9,153 nt of DNA from an uncultured Clostridia bacterium. GTDB taxonomy: Bacteria > Bacillota > Clostridia > Oscillospirales > Ruminococcaceae. Below the pieces are notes generated by a model. That model made no database searches, was not told the origin of the DNA, and saw nothing but the letters and a program-made list of their open reading frames with translations. The DNA lies in NCBI GenBank assembly GCA_947381875.1, contig CANCXY010000133.1:1-9153 (forward strand), written 5' to 3'. This document shows, piece by piece, positions 1-5,039 of the stretch (position 1 is its first letter; every line of letters begins with the position of its first letter). The translations under genes were made by a program, and so were the position numbers.

Positions 1-1061
1 ACAAGCCCGCCCTGATACCGGCAAGCGCCGTGCCCTATGAGCCGCCGCGCTGGACACTCGCGCCGTATTTCCAGCGCGGCAAAGGAACGCTGATTCAGGG
101 CGACAACGGCACGGGAAAAACGGCGTTCATGTGCGCGATTGCGGCGCATGTTTCGACGGGCCGCCCGGTGCTGGATATGCCGGTTGAAGCGCCGGGCAAT
201 GTAATCATCCTGTCCGTGGAAGATGATCTCGCCGTGCTGCGCGGGCGCATTGAGGCCGACGGCGGCGATCTGAACCGGTGCCATTTCGTCACCAATGCAG
301 CGGGGCTGACGTTCGCAAGCCCGGAAATCGAAGCCATGATCCGGCAGGTGGGCGCGAAGCTGATCATCTTCGACCCGTTTCAGGCGTTTCTTGGCGCGGG
401 CGTCGACATGTTCCGCCCGAACGAGACAAGGCCGCAGCTGTCCAAGCTGTTCGACATCTGCGAACGGGAAGATTGCGCCTGCGCCATCATAGCCCACACG
501 GTGAAGAGCGTCGGGGATAAATCGCCTGTGAACCGTTCGCTGGGCAGCGTCGACATCCCGGCGTCCATGCGCAGCATCCTGCATCTGATCCGCAACCCGG
601 ACAATGAAGAGGAGTGCGTGATGCTGCACGTCAAATGCTCCAACGCGCCCAGAGGGAAAAGCCTTGTGTACACCATTGGCAGCCGCGGCGGCATCCAGTG
701 GAAGGGCTTCAGCGAGCTTACCGCCGACGATCTGACTGCTATCGTGAAGCGCAAAGAGAAGGGCATCCCCTACGAGCGCGAACCGCTTGTGCAGGTGCTC
801 AACCAGCTGATTACAGACAGGCCGGGCGGCGGGTTCTGGAGCTATGAGGACGTCAAGAGCATTGGCGCAAAGCTGCTGGGCTTCCCGCCGTTCTACTCCA
901 CAGCAGACCTGAAAACGAAGCTGACCGGCCCGCTGCTGCGTGAGCTTCAGCAGAATGACGGGCTGATTGTGACGGTGGGGCACAAGGTGCATGGCTCACG
1001 CGGGATCCGTATTGAGCAATACGAAGTGCCGCAGGAGTATCAGGCAAAGATGGACGATTGA
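1..1061 (+). CDS. RecA/RepA-type AAA ATPase, probable replicative helicase of a phage-like element (5' partial)
   Basis: The frame is open to the window edge (first full codon at base 3), so the GTG at 30 is probably an internal valine and the true start lies outside. Numbering from that GTG gives 343 residues. Walker A is GDNGTGKT at 24-31. The Walker B strand LIIFDP is at 111-116, and the strand IIAHTVK at 153-159 fits a sensor position. This layout matches the AAA_25/RepA-like ATPases of Firmicutes prophages and integrative elements, which often follow a primase domain and unwind DNA at the element's origin. The last ~120 residues probably form a winged-helix or accessory domain. An iteron cluster begins about 50 bp after the stop, which supports a replication role. 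The ATPase fold is near certain; helicase function is inferred from family and context. Confidence 0.85.
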   Translation, partial: KPALIPASAVPYEPPRWTLAPYFQRGKGTLIQGDNGTGKTAFMCAIAAHVSTGRPVLDMPVEAPGNVIILSVEDDLAVLRGRIEADGGDLNRCHFVTNAAGLTFASPEIEAMIRQVGAKLIIFDPFQAFLGAGVDMFRPNETRPQLSKLFDICEREDCACAIIAHTVKSVGDKSPVNRSLGSVDIPASMRSILHLIRNPDNEEECVMLHVKCSNAPRGKSLVYTIGSRGGIQWKGFSELTADDLTAIVKRKEKGIPYEREPLVQVLNQLITDRPGGGFWSYEDVKSIGAKLLGFPPFYSTADLKTKLTGPLLRELQQNDGLIVTVGHKVHGSRGIRIEQYEVPQEYQAKMDD

Positions 1062-1080
1062 ACAAATCCCCGCGAGCCCT

Positions 1081-1103
1081 CGCGCGCGCACGCGCGCGTA
1101 TAC
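1081..1103. other. Alternating purine-pyrimidine (CG-rich) tract followed by an A7 run
   Basis: Twenty-three bases alternate pyrimidine and purine without a break, mostly CG steps and ending in TATAC. An A7 run follows directly (1104-1110), then TAT. CG alternation of this length can adopt left-handed Z-DNA under negative supercoiling, and the adjoining A/T stretch is the least stable duplex nearby. It lies between the ATPase stop (1061) and the iteron cluster (from 1113), where an origin would have an unwinding element. The base pattern is seen directly; the role is inferred. Confidence 0.6.
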
Positions 1104-1112
1104 AAAAAAATA

Positions 1113-1200
1113 TGTCCATTTCGTCCCCTACTGTCCCCTATCGTCCCCCAACGTCCCCCCTTGTCTGGGACGCGGGGGACGTTGGGGGACGAACTGGACA
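1113..1200. repeat. Iteron cluster of GTCC(CC) repeats forming a large inverted repeat; candidate replication origin
   Basis: On the plus strand GTCC/GTCT units start at 1114, 1123, 1133, 1143, 1153 and 1163, with spacings of 9 and then 10, 10, 10, 10 bp. The same unit on the minus strand (GGAC read on plus) ends at 1171, 1180, 1190 and 1199. The two arms are nearly symmetric: the 17 bases 1142-1158 pair perfectly with 1175-1191, and the outer TGTCCA..TCGTCCCC arm is mirrored with one mismatch. Repeats once per helical turn, placed just after a replication ATPase gene and next to an A/T run, are the classic look of an initiator-binding origin in phages, plasmids and phage satellites. A repressor operator or an RNA hairpin are alternatives. 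No gene is confidently coded from 1062 to 1262. Confidence 0.6.
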
Positions 1201-1262
1201 GTTATATTGTGCAAGGCGAAAACGTCCCCATTGTGGAACTGTTCGCCGGAAAGGAGCCGAAA

Positions 1263-1439
1263 GTGCAAATTGTAACATGCCCGGTAGACGGCCAGCCCTG
1301 TGATCCGAATTGCCCCGACCGCTTCCACGACACGCCGGACGGCGGGTGCTTCCTGACCATGGCAATGGAACACGCTGATGCCGTCCTGCTTCTGGAAAGC
1401 GGCGAGGTGAACCCCGTAAAGAAGGAGGATGAGCCGTGA
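1263..1439 (+). CDS. Small Cys-containing phage-type protein, unknown function
   Basis: This codes for 58 residues. The open frame extends back to a TTG at 1161 inside the iteron cluster, but I choose the GTG at 1263 because AAGGAG at 1251-1256 sits 6 bases upstream. Cysteines fall at 6, 13, 17 and 29 (C-x6-C-x3-C-x11-C), so metal binding is possible but the spacing is not a standard zinc ribbon. The second half, up to the acidic tail ending KKEDEP, looks helical. Its stop overlaps the start of the next gene (GTGA at 1436-1439), so the two are likely translationally coupled. I do not recognise a named family. Small Cys-rich peptides like this are common between replication and packaging genes of Firmicutes phages. 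Confidence 0.6.
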   Translation: MQIVTCPVDGQPCDPNCPDRFHDTPDGGCFLTMAMEHADAVLLLESGEVNPVKKEDEP

Positions 1440-1675
1440 GCTGCTATCGCACATGCCCGCTTTGTGGCGCGAATCTCGACCCATGCGAGCGCTGCACCTG
1501 TCAGCGGTGCGACTATATACGAGCGTATACCGCCAGACAGAAAGAACATGAACCCGGCACAGCCCGCGCGGCTGTGCTGCCTACAGGGAGGAATAAACAA
1601 TGCCGAGGGAACTGGATGGATTCCGCGATCAGCTTGAAAGCATTATCGCCGCGCACCCGCAAGGCGAACAAATGA
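1436..1675 (+). CDS. Small zinc-ribbon-like Cys-rich protein
   Basis: The GTG start at 1436 is preceded by AAGGAGG at 1422-1428 and overlaps the previous stop by 4 bases. The 79-residue product has seven cysteines within the first 25 residues, including CPLCG (7-11) and the cluster CERCTCQRC (17-25). This resembles the small CPxCG..C.C zinc-ribbon proteins found in phages and integrative elements. The tail overlaps the next gene by 76 bases in another frame, which is unusually long. Either the end of this gene is under weak constraint, or its true stop was lost by a frameshift. An 8-bp hairpin (GCACAGCC, 1557-1564, with 1570-1577) lies inside the tail, just upstream of the next gene's ribosome binding site. 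Function unknown. Confidence 0.55.
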   Translation: MSCYRTCPLCGANLDPCERCTCQRCDYIRAYTARQKEHEPGTARAAVLPTGRNKQCRGNWMDSAISLKALSPRTRKANK

Positions 1676-1809
1676 CTGTGCAGGAAGTAGCACGGTATTG
1701 TGGGAAAGATGAGCGCACAGTAACAAAGCAGTTTCAATTTATCGGCCACGGCAAGCGCCGTTTTATTACGCGCACAAGCCTTGCCCGTGCCATGGTCGCG
1801 CATGAGTAG
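1600..1809 (+). CDS. Small helix-turn-helix DNA-binding protein
   Basis: The ATG at 1600 follows an AGGGAGGA binding site (1584-1592) at good spacing. The product has 69 residues. Residues ~25-45 (TVQEVARYCGKDERTVTKQF) have the pattern of a helix-turn-helix: a first helix, a short turn at CGKDE, and a recognition helix beginning RTV. A basic wing (GHGKRRFITR) follows, as in winged-helix excisionase or MerR-like minimal regulators. The small size and location among phage-like genes suggest an excisionase, a transcriptional regulator or an origin-binding factor. The sequence does not decide between these. Confidence 0.65.
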   Translation: MPRELDGFRDQLESIIAAHPQGEQMTVQEVARYCGKDERTVTKQFQFIGHGKRRFITRTSLARAMVAHE

Positions 1810-1818
1810 ACAGAAAAA

Positions 1819-1848
1819 CCGCTTTGGATGTTGGAGCATCCAAAGCGG
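1819..1848. other. Perfect 12-bp hairpin between small genes
   Basis: CCGCTTTGGATG (1819-1830) pairs perfectly with 1837-1848 around a 6-base loop (TTGGAG). On the plus strand no T run follows, so it is a poor terminator for the plus operon. On the minus strand the stem is followed by TTTTT, the form of an intrinsic terminator, yet no minus-strand gene is visible upstream of it. On the plus strand it could instead protect or punctuate the polycistronic message before the next ribosome binding site at 1861. Confidence 0.55.
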
Positions 1849-1874
1849 GAAGTAACAGAAACGGAGGATTTGCA

Positions 1875-1994
1875 ATGAATACATATATTGCAGCTATGGT
1901 TTTCGGCTTCCTTCTGGGGGCTGTTTTCACCGCCGCGGGCTTCCTCGCGGACGCGAAGGGGGCGAGCGGGAATGAGCAGCAACAAACTGGTTGA
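1875..1994 (+). CDS. 39-residue single-pass membrane peptide (DUF3789-like in form)
   Basis: The ATG at 1875 is preceded by ACGGAGG at 1861-1867 with a 7-base spacer. The 39-residue product is a single hydrophobic helix (about residues 4-24, with GFLLGAVFTAAGFL at its core) followed by a short polar tail (DAKGASGNEQQQTG). Small one-pass peptides of this form occur often in Firmicutes phages and conjugative elements; some are filed as DUF3789. The family match is from memory of the general form, so it is tentative. It overlaps the next gene by 23 bases in a different frame, which suggests coupled translation. Confidence 0.55.
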   Translation: MNTYIAAMVFGFLLGAVFTAAGFLADAKGASGNEQQQTG

Positions 1995-2154
1995 CAAACT
2001 GGCGGACCTGCTCGACGGATTAGACGCGATTCTCTCGATTGTAACGCCTGACAGCAACGAACCGCCTTGCGCGGGCCTGCATTATGTGGCAGCCCATTTG
2101 CTGAACGAGCTGGAAACGTTAATTGACGAGGTAAGGCAGGCACGCGCGGAATAG
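1972..2154 (+). CDS. Small helical phage-type protein, unknown function
   Basis: The frame is open from 1888, but the first ATG is at 1972, which overlaps the end of the membrane peptide gene. From there the product has 60 residues. It reads as two amphipathic helices (residues ~4-24 LVDKLADLLDGLDAILSI, and ~40-60 HYVAAHLLNELETLIDEVRQ) joined by a Pro/Cys-containing linker. The ribosome binding site is weak (GGGGGCGAGCGGG), in keeping with coupling to the upstream gene. I do not recognise a named family. Similar small helical proteins accompany phage replication genes in Clostridia. Confidence 0.5.
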   Translation: MSSNKLVDKLADLLDGLDAILSIVTPDSNEPPCAGLHYVAAHLLNELETLIDEVRQARAE

Positions 2155-2209
2155 CGCCGGACGCTGCTCTCAACTACGGCACAGATTCCCCGCCTGTACA
2201 AGCCATACC

Positions 2210-2233
2210 GCCCCGGCGCGTTATCACCGGGGC
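2210..2233. other. GC-rich hairpin in the gap before the sigma-like gene
   Basis: GCCCCGG (2210-2216) pairs with CCGGGGC (2227-2233) around a 10-base loop. No T run follows, so it is not a convincing terminator. It is the only clear structure in the 145-base gap 2155-2299. A TATACC at 2273-2278 upstream of the next gene could be a -10 element, but no matching -35 box is visible, so I do not call a promoter. Confidence 0.35.
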
Positions 2234-2299
2234 AGTATCCCCTACCCTGCGGCAGGCCACTCCCTACGGCCATTATACCACATCAGGGGGGGCGGCACA

Positions 2300-3145
2300 A
2301 TGCGAACCGAAGAAACGAACGAGGCGCTTGCCGGGCGTGCTGGAGCGGGCGATCGCGGCGCACTGGCGGCGCTGTATGAACAGAACCGGGGCCTGCTTGC
2401 AATCCTTCTGCGCAGGCTCACGGCAAGCCCCGGCAGCCGGGAGCGTATGGACGCGGCGGGTGTGACCTTTGCGGATCTGGAGCAGGAAAGCTATTTTGCT
2501 GTTGAGCGCGCCGCTGCTTTATACGACCCAAAGCGGGGCGCTGCCTTCTCGTCTTTCCTGCCGTATGCGGTAAAGACCATGTTTTTCCGCTGTATCGGCC
2601 TGCGCACACAGCGCCAGCGCCGCGACCTGCTTTGCAAAGCGGACAGCCTCGACCGTCCCCTCTCCGCCGACGAGCCGGACGGTCTGACCTGCGCCGACAT
2701 CATCCCAGACGAATCCGCTTTACAGCCTTTCACAGACGCCGACGAACGCCTGTTCACACAGCAGCTGCATCATGCTCTCGACGAATGTCTCGACACAATC
2801 CCGCCGCATGAGGCGGCAACCATCAGGGCGCGGTACTATGGCGGGAAAACGCAAAGGCAGATCGCCGCCGAACTGGGCGTGACAGGCAGCTATATCGGAC
2901 AAATGGAGTGCAATGGCCTGCGCCATCTGCGCAGCCCCGGAAATCGCTACAGGCTGAAACAGTACCGTGAAGAGATTATCAGCCGGCATGCGGTCCGCGG
3001 CACGGGCTTCAGTGCATGGAAAGCGTATGGCAGCGCCCAGGAACGCGCCGTTGAGGAGCTGGAACGCGAGGGCCTGCTGTGGGAAGTCGAAAACATGGAA
3101 AGGAGTGAAATAGATTGTGAACGCAAAGCAGAAACGGTTCTGTGA
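2300..3145 (+). CDS. Sigma-70-like factor / late-gene regulator of a phage-like element
   Basis: The ATG at 2300 follows a G-rich site (AGGGGGGG) with 8-10 bases spacing. The product has 281 residues. Residues ~55-105 (FADLEQESYFAVERAAALYD..FSSFLPYAVKTM) match sigma region 2, which binds core RNA polymerase and the -10 element. Residues ~168-215 (HEAATIRARYYGGKTQRQIA, then a turn and SYIGQMECNGLRHLR) match region 4, the helix-turn-helix that reads the -35 element. The ~65 residues after region 4 (rich in R, E, W) are an extension I do not recognise. In Firmicutes prophages a sigma-like or ArpU-like regulator directly before the terminase genes commonly switches on packaging and late genes, which fits here because terS follows with a 29-base overlap. 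Confidence 0.8.
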   Translation: MRTEETNEALAGRAGAGDRGALAALYEQNRGLLAILLRRLTASPGSRERMDAAGVTFADLEQESYFAVERAAALYDPKRGAAFSSFLPYAVKTMFFRCIGLRTQRQRRDLLCKADSLDRPLSADEPDGLTCADIIPDESALQPFTDADERLFTQQLHHALDECLDTIPPHEAATIRARYYGGKTQRQIAAELGVTGSYIGQMECNGLRHLRSPGNRYRLKQYREEIISRHAVRGTGFSAWKAYGSAQERAVEELEREGLLWEVENMERSEIDCERKAETVL

Positions 3146-3542
3146 TGAATATCTGGTTGACGGAAACGCGACGCAGGCGGCAGTCAGGGCGGGATATTCG
3201 CCCCAGACTGCGTACAGTCACGGGCAGCGGATGTTGAAAAATGTTGAAGTCAAAAGTTACATTGACACCCAGCTTGAACAGCTCCATAGCGAAAAGACCG
3301 CCGACGCGCAGGAAATCCTCGAATACCTGACAGCGGTAATGCGCGGGGAATGCACCGAGCCGGACGGTTCCTCTGCACCTGCGCGCGACCGTCTGAAAGC
3401 CGCCGAGCTGCTGGGCAAGCGGCACGGCATCTTCACGGACAAGGTCAGTCTGGACGCGCAGCCGATTGTGCTGATCAACGACTTGCCCGACGACCCGCCC
3501 GGCGAATCGCAGAAGGGAGGTGAAGAGGAATGTTTTACCTGA
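3117..3542 (+). CDS. terS: Terminase small subunit (DNA packaging)
   Basis: The GTG at 3117 is preceded by AAAGGAG at about 3099-3105 and lies inside the end of the sigma-like gene, so the two are coupled. The 141-residue product starts MNAKQKRFCDEYLVDGNATQ, a hallmark opening of the Terminase_2 family. The helix-turn-helix that recognises the packaging site on phage DNA spans about residues 15-42 (NATQAAVRAGYS..AYSHGQRML). The middle (AQEILEYLTAVMRGE) and LKAAELLGKRHGIF follow the family pattern, and the length is normal. The usual partner, the large terminase ATPase-nuclease, does not follow. That points to loss of the packaging module, or to a satellite that redirects a helper phage's large terminase. 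Confidence 0.92.
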   Translation: MNAKQKRFCDEYLVDGNATQAAVRAGYSPQTAYSHGQRMLKNVEVKSYIDTQLEQLHSEKTADAQEILEYLTAVMRGECTEPDGSSAPARDRLKAAELLGKRHGIFTDKVSLDAQPIVLINDLPDDPPGESQKGGEEECFT

Positions 3543-3850
3543 AGCATAACGGAAAGAAACTCACGATTGAAGCCGACAACGTTTACACACAATGCCCCCG
3601 CTGTGGGAGGGAATTTCCCGTCGACCTCGCGGAAGTGTTCCCGGATGGGGAAATTGACCTTTACGGGACGTCCATTTACTGCAAGCAATGCGGTGAGCGC
3701 ACCAGAAAGGCCAGCGAACGCCGAGTGAACGCCGGGCGAACAAAGAATGAACAAAGAGAAAACATCAGAAAAGCAGGCAATCAAAGCCGTGAGGAAGCCA
3801 TGAGAAAGCGGCGAAAAACAAAAGGCCCCTGCGGTATCTTCCCGGCCTGA
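3530..3850 (+). CDS. Zinc-ribbon protein with basic tail, unknown function
   Basis: The ATG at 3530 overlaps the terS stop by 13 bases and has a strong GGGAGG site at 3514-3519. The 106-residue product carries two CxxC pairs, CPRCG (22-26) and CKQCG (51-55), separated by a strand-rich segment (FPVDLAEVFPDGEIDLYGTS), so a zinc ribbon is very likely. The remaining ~50 residues are strongly basic and polar (runs such as RKRRKTK), which suggests nucleic-acid contact or an unstructured tail. The last few residues (GPCGIFPA) run into a fragment of duplicated terS sequence, so the natural C-terminus may have been altered by a rearrangement. Confidence 0.65.
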   Translation: MFYLKHNGKKLTIEADNVYTQCPRCGREFPVDLAEVFPDGEIDLYGTSIYCKQCGERTRKASERRVNAGRTKNEQRENIRKAGNQSREEAMRKRRKTKGPCGIFPA

Positions 3851-3857
3851 ACGTGCC

Positions 3858-3921
3858 GCCGGCTGTGCTGATCAACGATCTGCCCGAGGAGCCGCCCGGC
3901 GGGGAGGTGGAGGAGCCATGA
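3858..3921 (+). pseudogene. Duplicated fragment of a terminase small subunit 3' end
   Basis: Bases 3858-3901 match 3461-3504 (the end of terS) at 38 of 44 positions and are read in the equivalent codon phase, giving AVLINDLPEEPPGGE against IVLINDLPDDPPGE. The frame then stops at 3919-3921, overlapping an ATG at 3918. Upstream it is open only to a stop at 3790-3792 and has no usable start, so it is a remnant. The divergence suggests the second copy came from a related terS rather than a very recent duplication. Confidence 0.6.
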
Positions 3922-4142
3922 ATACCGACAGGCGCAGCCCTGACCGCCTCAAAGCCGCTTTGCAGGCGTCGACAGGAAATGAACCGCCCAAAGTGGAAAT
4001 CGCATCACTTGGGCGCACAGGCCGCTTGCAGGGCACGGGGGAAGCAAGGGAGCATATCTCCCCCCTCTCACGCCCCTGCGCAGCGAGTTTCCCGCTGTCA
4101 CTACGAATATTTTCGCGCGTTGCACGCCCCCGCTTTGTCTGA
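3918..4142 (+). CDS. Doubtful 74-residue open frame after the terS remnant
   Basis: The ATG at 3918 has a good GGTGGAGG site at 3906-3913 and overlaps the preceding remnant stop (ATGA), so translation could start here. The first ~30 residues (MNTDRRSPDRLKAALQASTG) could be helical. The rest is rich in R, P, S and L with no pattern I recognise, and its stop lies inside a terminator stem at 4128-4158. A true gene rarely ends within its own terminator, so the far part is probably fortuitous or the reading frame is broken. Confidence 0.25.
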   Translation: MNTDRRSPDRLKAALQASTGNEPPKVEIASLGRTGRLQGTGEAREHISPLSRPCAASFPLSLRIFSRVARPRFV

Positions 4143-4170
4143 TGAACGCAAAGCGGGGCGCTTTTGTCTC
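4128..4170 (+). terminator. Intrinsic terminator ending the plus-strand phage-like operon
   Basis: CCCCGCTTTG (4128-4137) pairs perfectly with CAAAGCGGGG (4149-4158) around an 11-base loop, followed after two bases by CTTTTGTCTCTTT. The T run is interrupted but the stem is strong. It is the first terminator-like structure after terS and probably marks the end of that transcript. Confidence 0.6.
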
Positions 4171-4201
4171 TTTATCGCGTCGGAAAATTCCCAAATATTT
4201 C

Positions 4202-4242
4202 CTGTGCCGCTACTGTGCCATTACTGTGACAAATTATGTGCC
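4202..4242. repeat. TGTGCC direct repeats at 11-bp spacing; candidate integrase arm sites
   Basis: TGTGCC (one copy TGTGAC) begins at 4203, 4214, 4225 and 4237, that is spacings of 11, 11 and 12 bases. Short helical-phase direct repeats within ~100 bp of a tRNA 3' end are typical arm-type binding sites of tyrosine integrases beside an attachment site. The tRNA 3' end lies at 4326. No integrase gene is in the window, so this is inferred from pattern and position. Confidence 0.5.
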
Positions 4243-4276
4243 TTCACAGGCGCGCAGAGGAATGTATAAGAAACAC

Positions 4277-4321
4277 AAAACCCGCACAGCGTCTGGCTTT
4301 TCAGCCTGCTGTGCGGGTTTT
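4277..4321. terminator. Bidirectional intrinsic terminator between the phage-like element and tRNA-Lys
   Basis: AAAACCCGCACAGC (4277-4290) pairs perfectly with 4308-4321 around a 17-base loop that can form a small inner stem (GGCT/AGCC). Reading minus, the stem is followed by TTTTGTGTTT-type sequence, suitable to end the tRNA transcript. Reading plus, it ends in a run of five T. The converging transcripts from both sides would stop here. Confidence 0.8.
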
Positions 4322-4325
4322 TGGA

Positions 4326-4401
4326 TGGTGAGCCATCGGAGATTCGAACTCCGGACACCCTGCTTAAAAGGCAGGTGCTCTGCCGACTGAGCTAATGGCT
4401 C
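4326..4401 (-). tRNA. tRNA-Lys (anticodon TTT), CCA encoded
   Basis: Read on the minus strand, the 76-base gene folds as a full cloverleaf. The acceptor stem is GAGCCAT/ATGGCTC. A D-arm with GCTC..GAGC follows, then the anticodon stem CCTGC/GCAGG with loop CTTTTAA (anticodon TTT, lysine). The T-arm is CGGAG-TTCGAAT-CTCCG, then discriminator A and an encoded CCA. A perfect consensus promoter lies upstream and a strong terminator downstream, so it appears to be a single-gene transcript. Its 3' end faces the phage-like element, which makes it the likely integration target. Confidence 0.97.
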
Positions 4402-4435
4402 GCACACAAACCGCCCTTATCGGCGGTGCTTATCC

Positions 4436-4464
4436 AGTATAGCAAAAAAAGCGCCGTCTGTCAA
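4436..4464 (-). promoter_or_regulatory. Consensus sigma-A promoter of tRNA-Lys
   Basis: On the minus strand TTGACA (4464-4459) and TATACT (4441-4436) are separated by exactly 17 bases that include a T7 run. Transcription should start near 4429, about 28 bases before the mature tRNA 5' end at 4401. The short leader can form a small CCGCC/GGCGG hairpin. Both boxes match or nearly match consensus, as expected for a strongly expressed stable RNA gene. Confidence 0.9.
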
Positions 4465-4550
4465 GGGGATTTGCGGCAATTCCCGCCGGAATCGCGCGAA
4501 ATTTCGCCTGCGGCGGCGCACCTGCGCCCAGCTATGCAGGTGATGGGTTT

Positions 4551-4620
4551 CCAAAGGGGCTGCGCCCCTTTGGCAGAGTCCAGAGGCAGCGCCTCTGGGC
4601 AGGTGCGGGCGGCAGCCCGC
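4551..4620. repeat. Cluster of three GC-rich palindromes, left copy of an intergenic repeat family
   Basis: Three hairpins follow one another: CCAAAGGGGC/GCCCCTTTGG (4551-4560 with 4564-4573), CCAGAGGC/GCCTCTGG (4580-4587 with 4591-4598) and GCGGGC/GCCCGC (4605-4610 with 4615-4620). The 29 bases 4576-4604 reappear exactly, inverted, at 9059-9087 and 9105-9133. The cluster lies just downstream of the minus-strand GTPase operon (stop at 4632). No T run accompanies the stems, so it is not an ordinary intrinsic terminator. The gene-free stretch 4402-4631 otherwise holds the tRNA promoter and small palindromes at 4496-4507 and 4519-4542. Confidence 0.85.
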
Positions 4621-4631
4621 CAAAGGCGGCG

Positions 4632-5039
4632 TCAGCTTTGCAGATACCGTTTCAGCACTTCCCGCATCTCCCGCAGGGTGTCCGGCGGCCAGGGGGAGGT
4701 TTCGGGGTATCGGAGGCACTGATGGAGCCGCTCGGCGGCGCGGCGGCAGAAATCCCTCCGCTTGCGGGGCGGGAGGCTTTCGATCACCTCGCGCAGGCCG
4801 CCTGCATCATGGATGGCGCTCCAATCGCCGCGCGGAATGCCTGCACGGGGCGTGTCTGTACGGGCAGCGGCGTTATCAGGCGCATTCGCGCGGGCAGCGG
4901 CGCGGATAAGGTATCCCGCGCCCCGGCGGGCCGCCTGTTTCCCCCATCCGCCTGCCTGCCGCAAAAAAAGCAGGCAATCATCAGCGCCAGGGATACGCAT
5001 ACCGCCGCCCAGATCCATGCCGTCAAGGCCCGTTTTTTT
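4632..5039 (-). CDS. Probable C-terminal part of the membrane protein gene, in the -1 frame
   Basis: This frame is open on the minus strand from just inside an A9 run (5041-5033), after a TAA at 5042-5040, to a TGA at 4634-4632. It overlaps the 3' end of the 289-codon frame and extends 152 bases beyond it. Its last ~70 residues look like real protein: GDWSAIHDAGGLREVIESLP is followed by a charged helical segment and an end with DTLREMREVLKRYLQS. No start with a ribosome binding site is visible (ATG at 5018 has none). The simplest reading is that it is the continuation of the upstream frame after a -1 shift. A shift at the T7 run (4969-4963) would keep the transmembrane helix and give a 340-residue protein. 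A separate overlapping gene is the alternative. Confidence 0.5.
   Translation of the reverse strand, partial: KKTGLDGMDLGGGMRIPGADDCLLFLRQAGGWGKQAARRGAGYLIRAAARANAPDNAAARTDTPRAGIPRGDWSAIHDAGGLREVIESLPPRKRRDFCRRAAERLHQCLRYPETSPWPPDTLREMREVLKRYLQS

Noticed and set aside
1161..1262. Upstream TTG start extending the first Cys-rich peptide to 92 residues
   Set aside because: It would begin inside the iteron inverted repeat with no binding site, while the GTG at 1263 has a well-placed AAGGAG.
1128..1600. Minus-strand frames across the iteron and small-gene region
   Set aside because: No ribosome binding sites or motifs support them. The plus-strand small genes have proper start signals and coupling.
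4551..4620. Possible CRISPR array or intrinsic terminator
   Set aside because: The repeats are adjoining palindromes without regular unique spacers, and no T run follows the stems.
4417..4722. Frames of about 100 codons on either strand between tRNA-Lys and the operon
   Set aside because: They run through the tRNA promoter and palindromic repeats and have no coding character.
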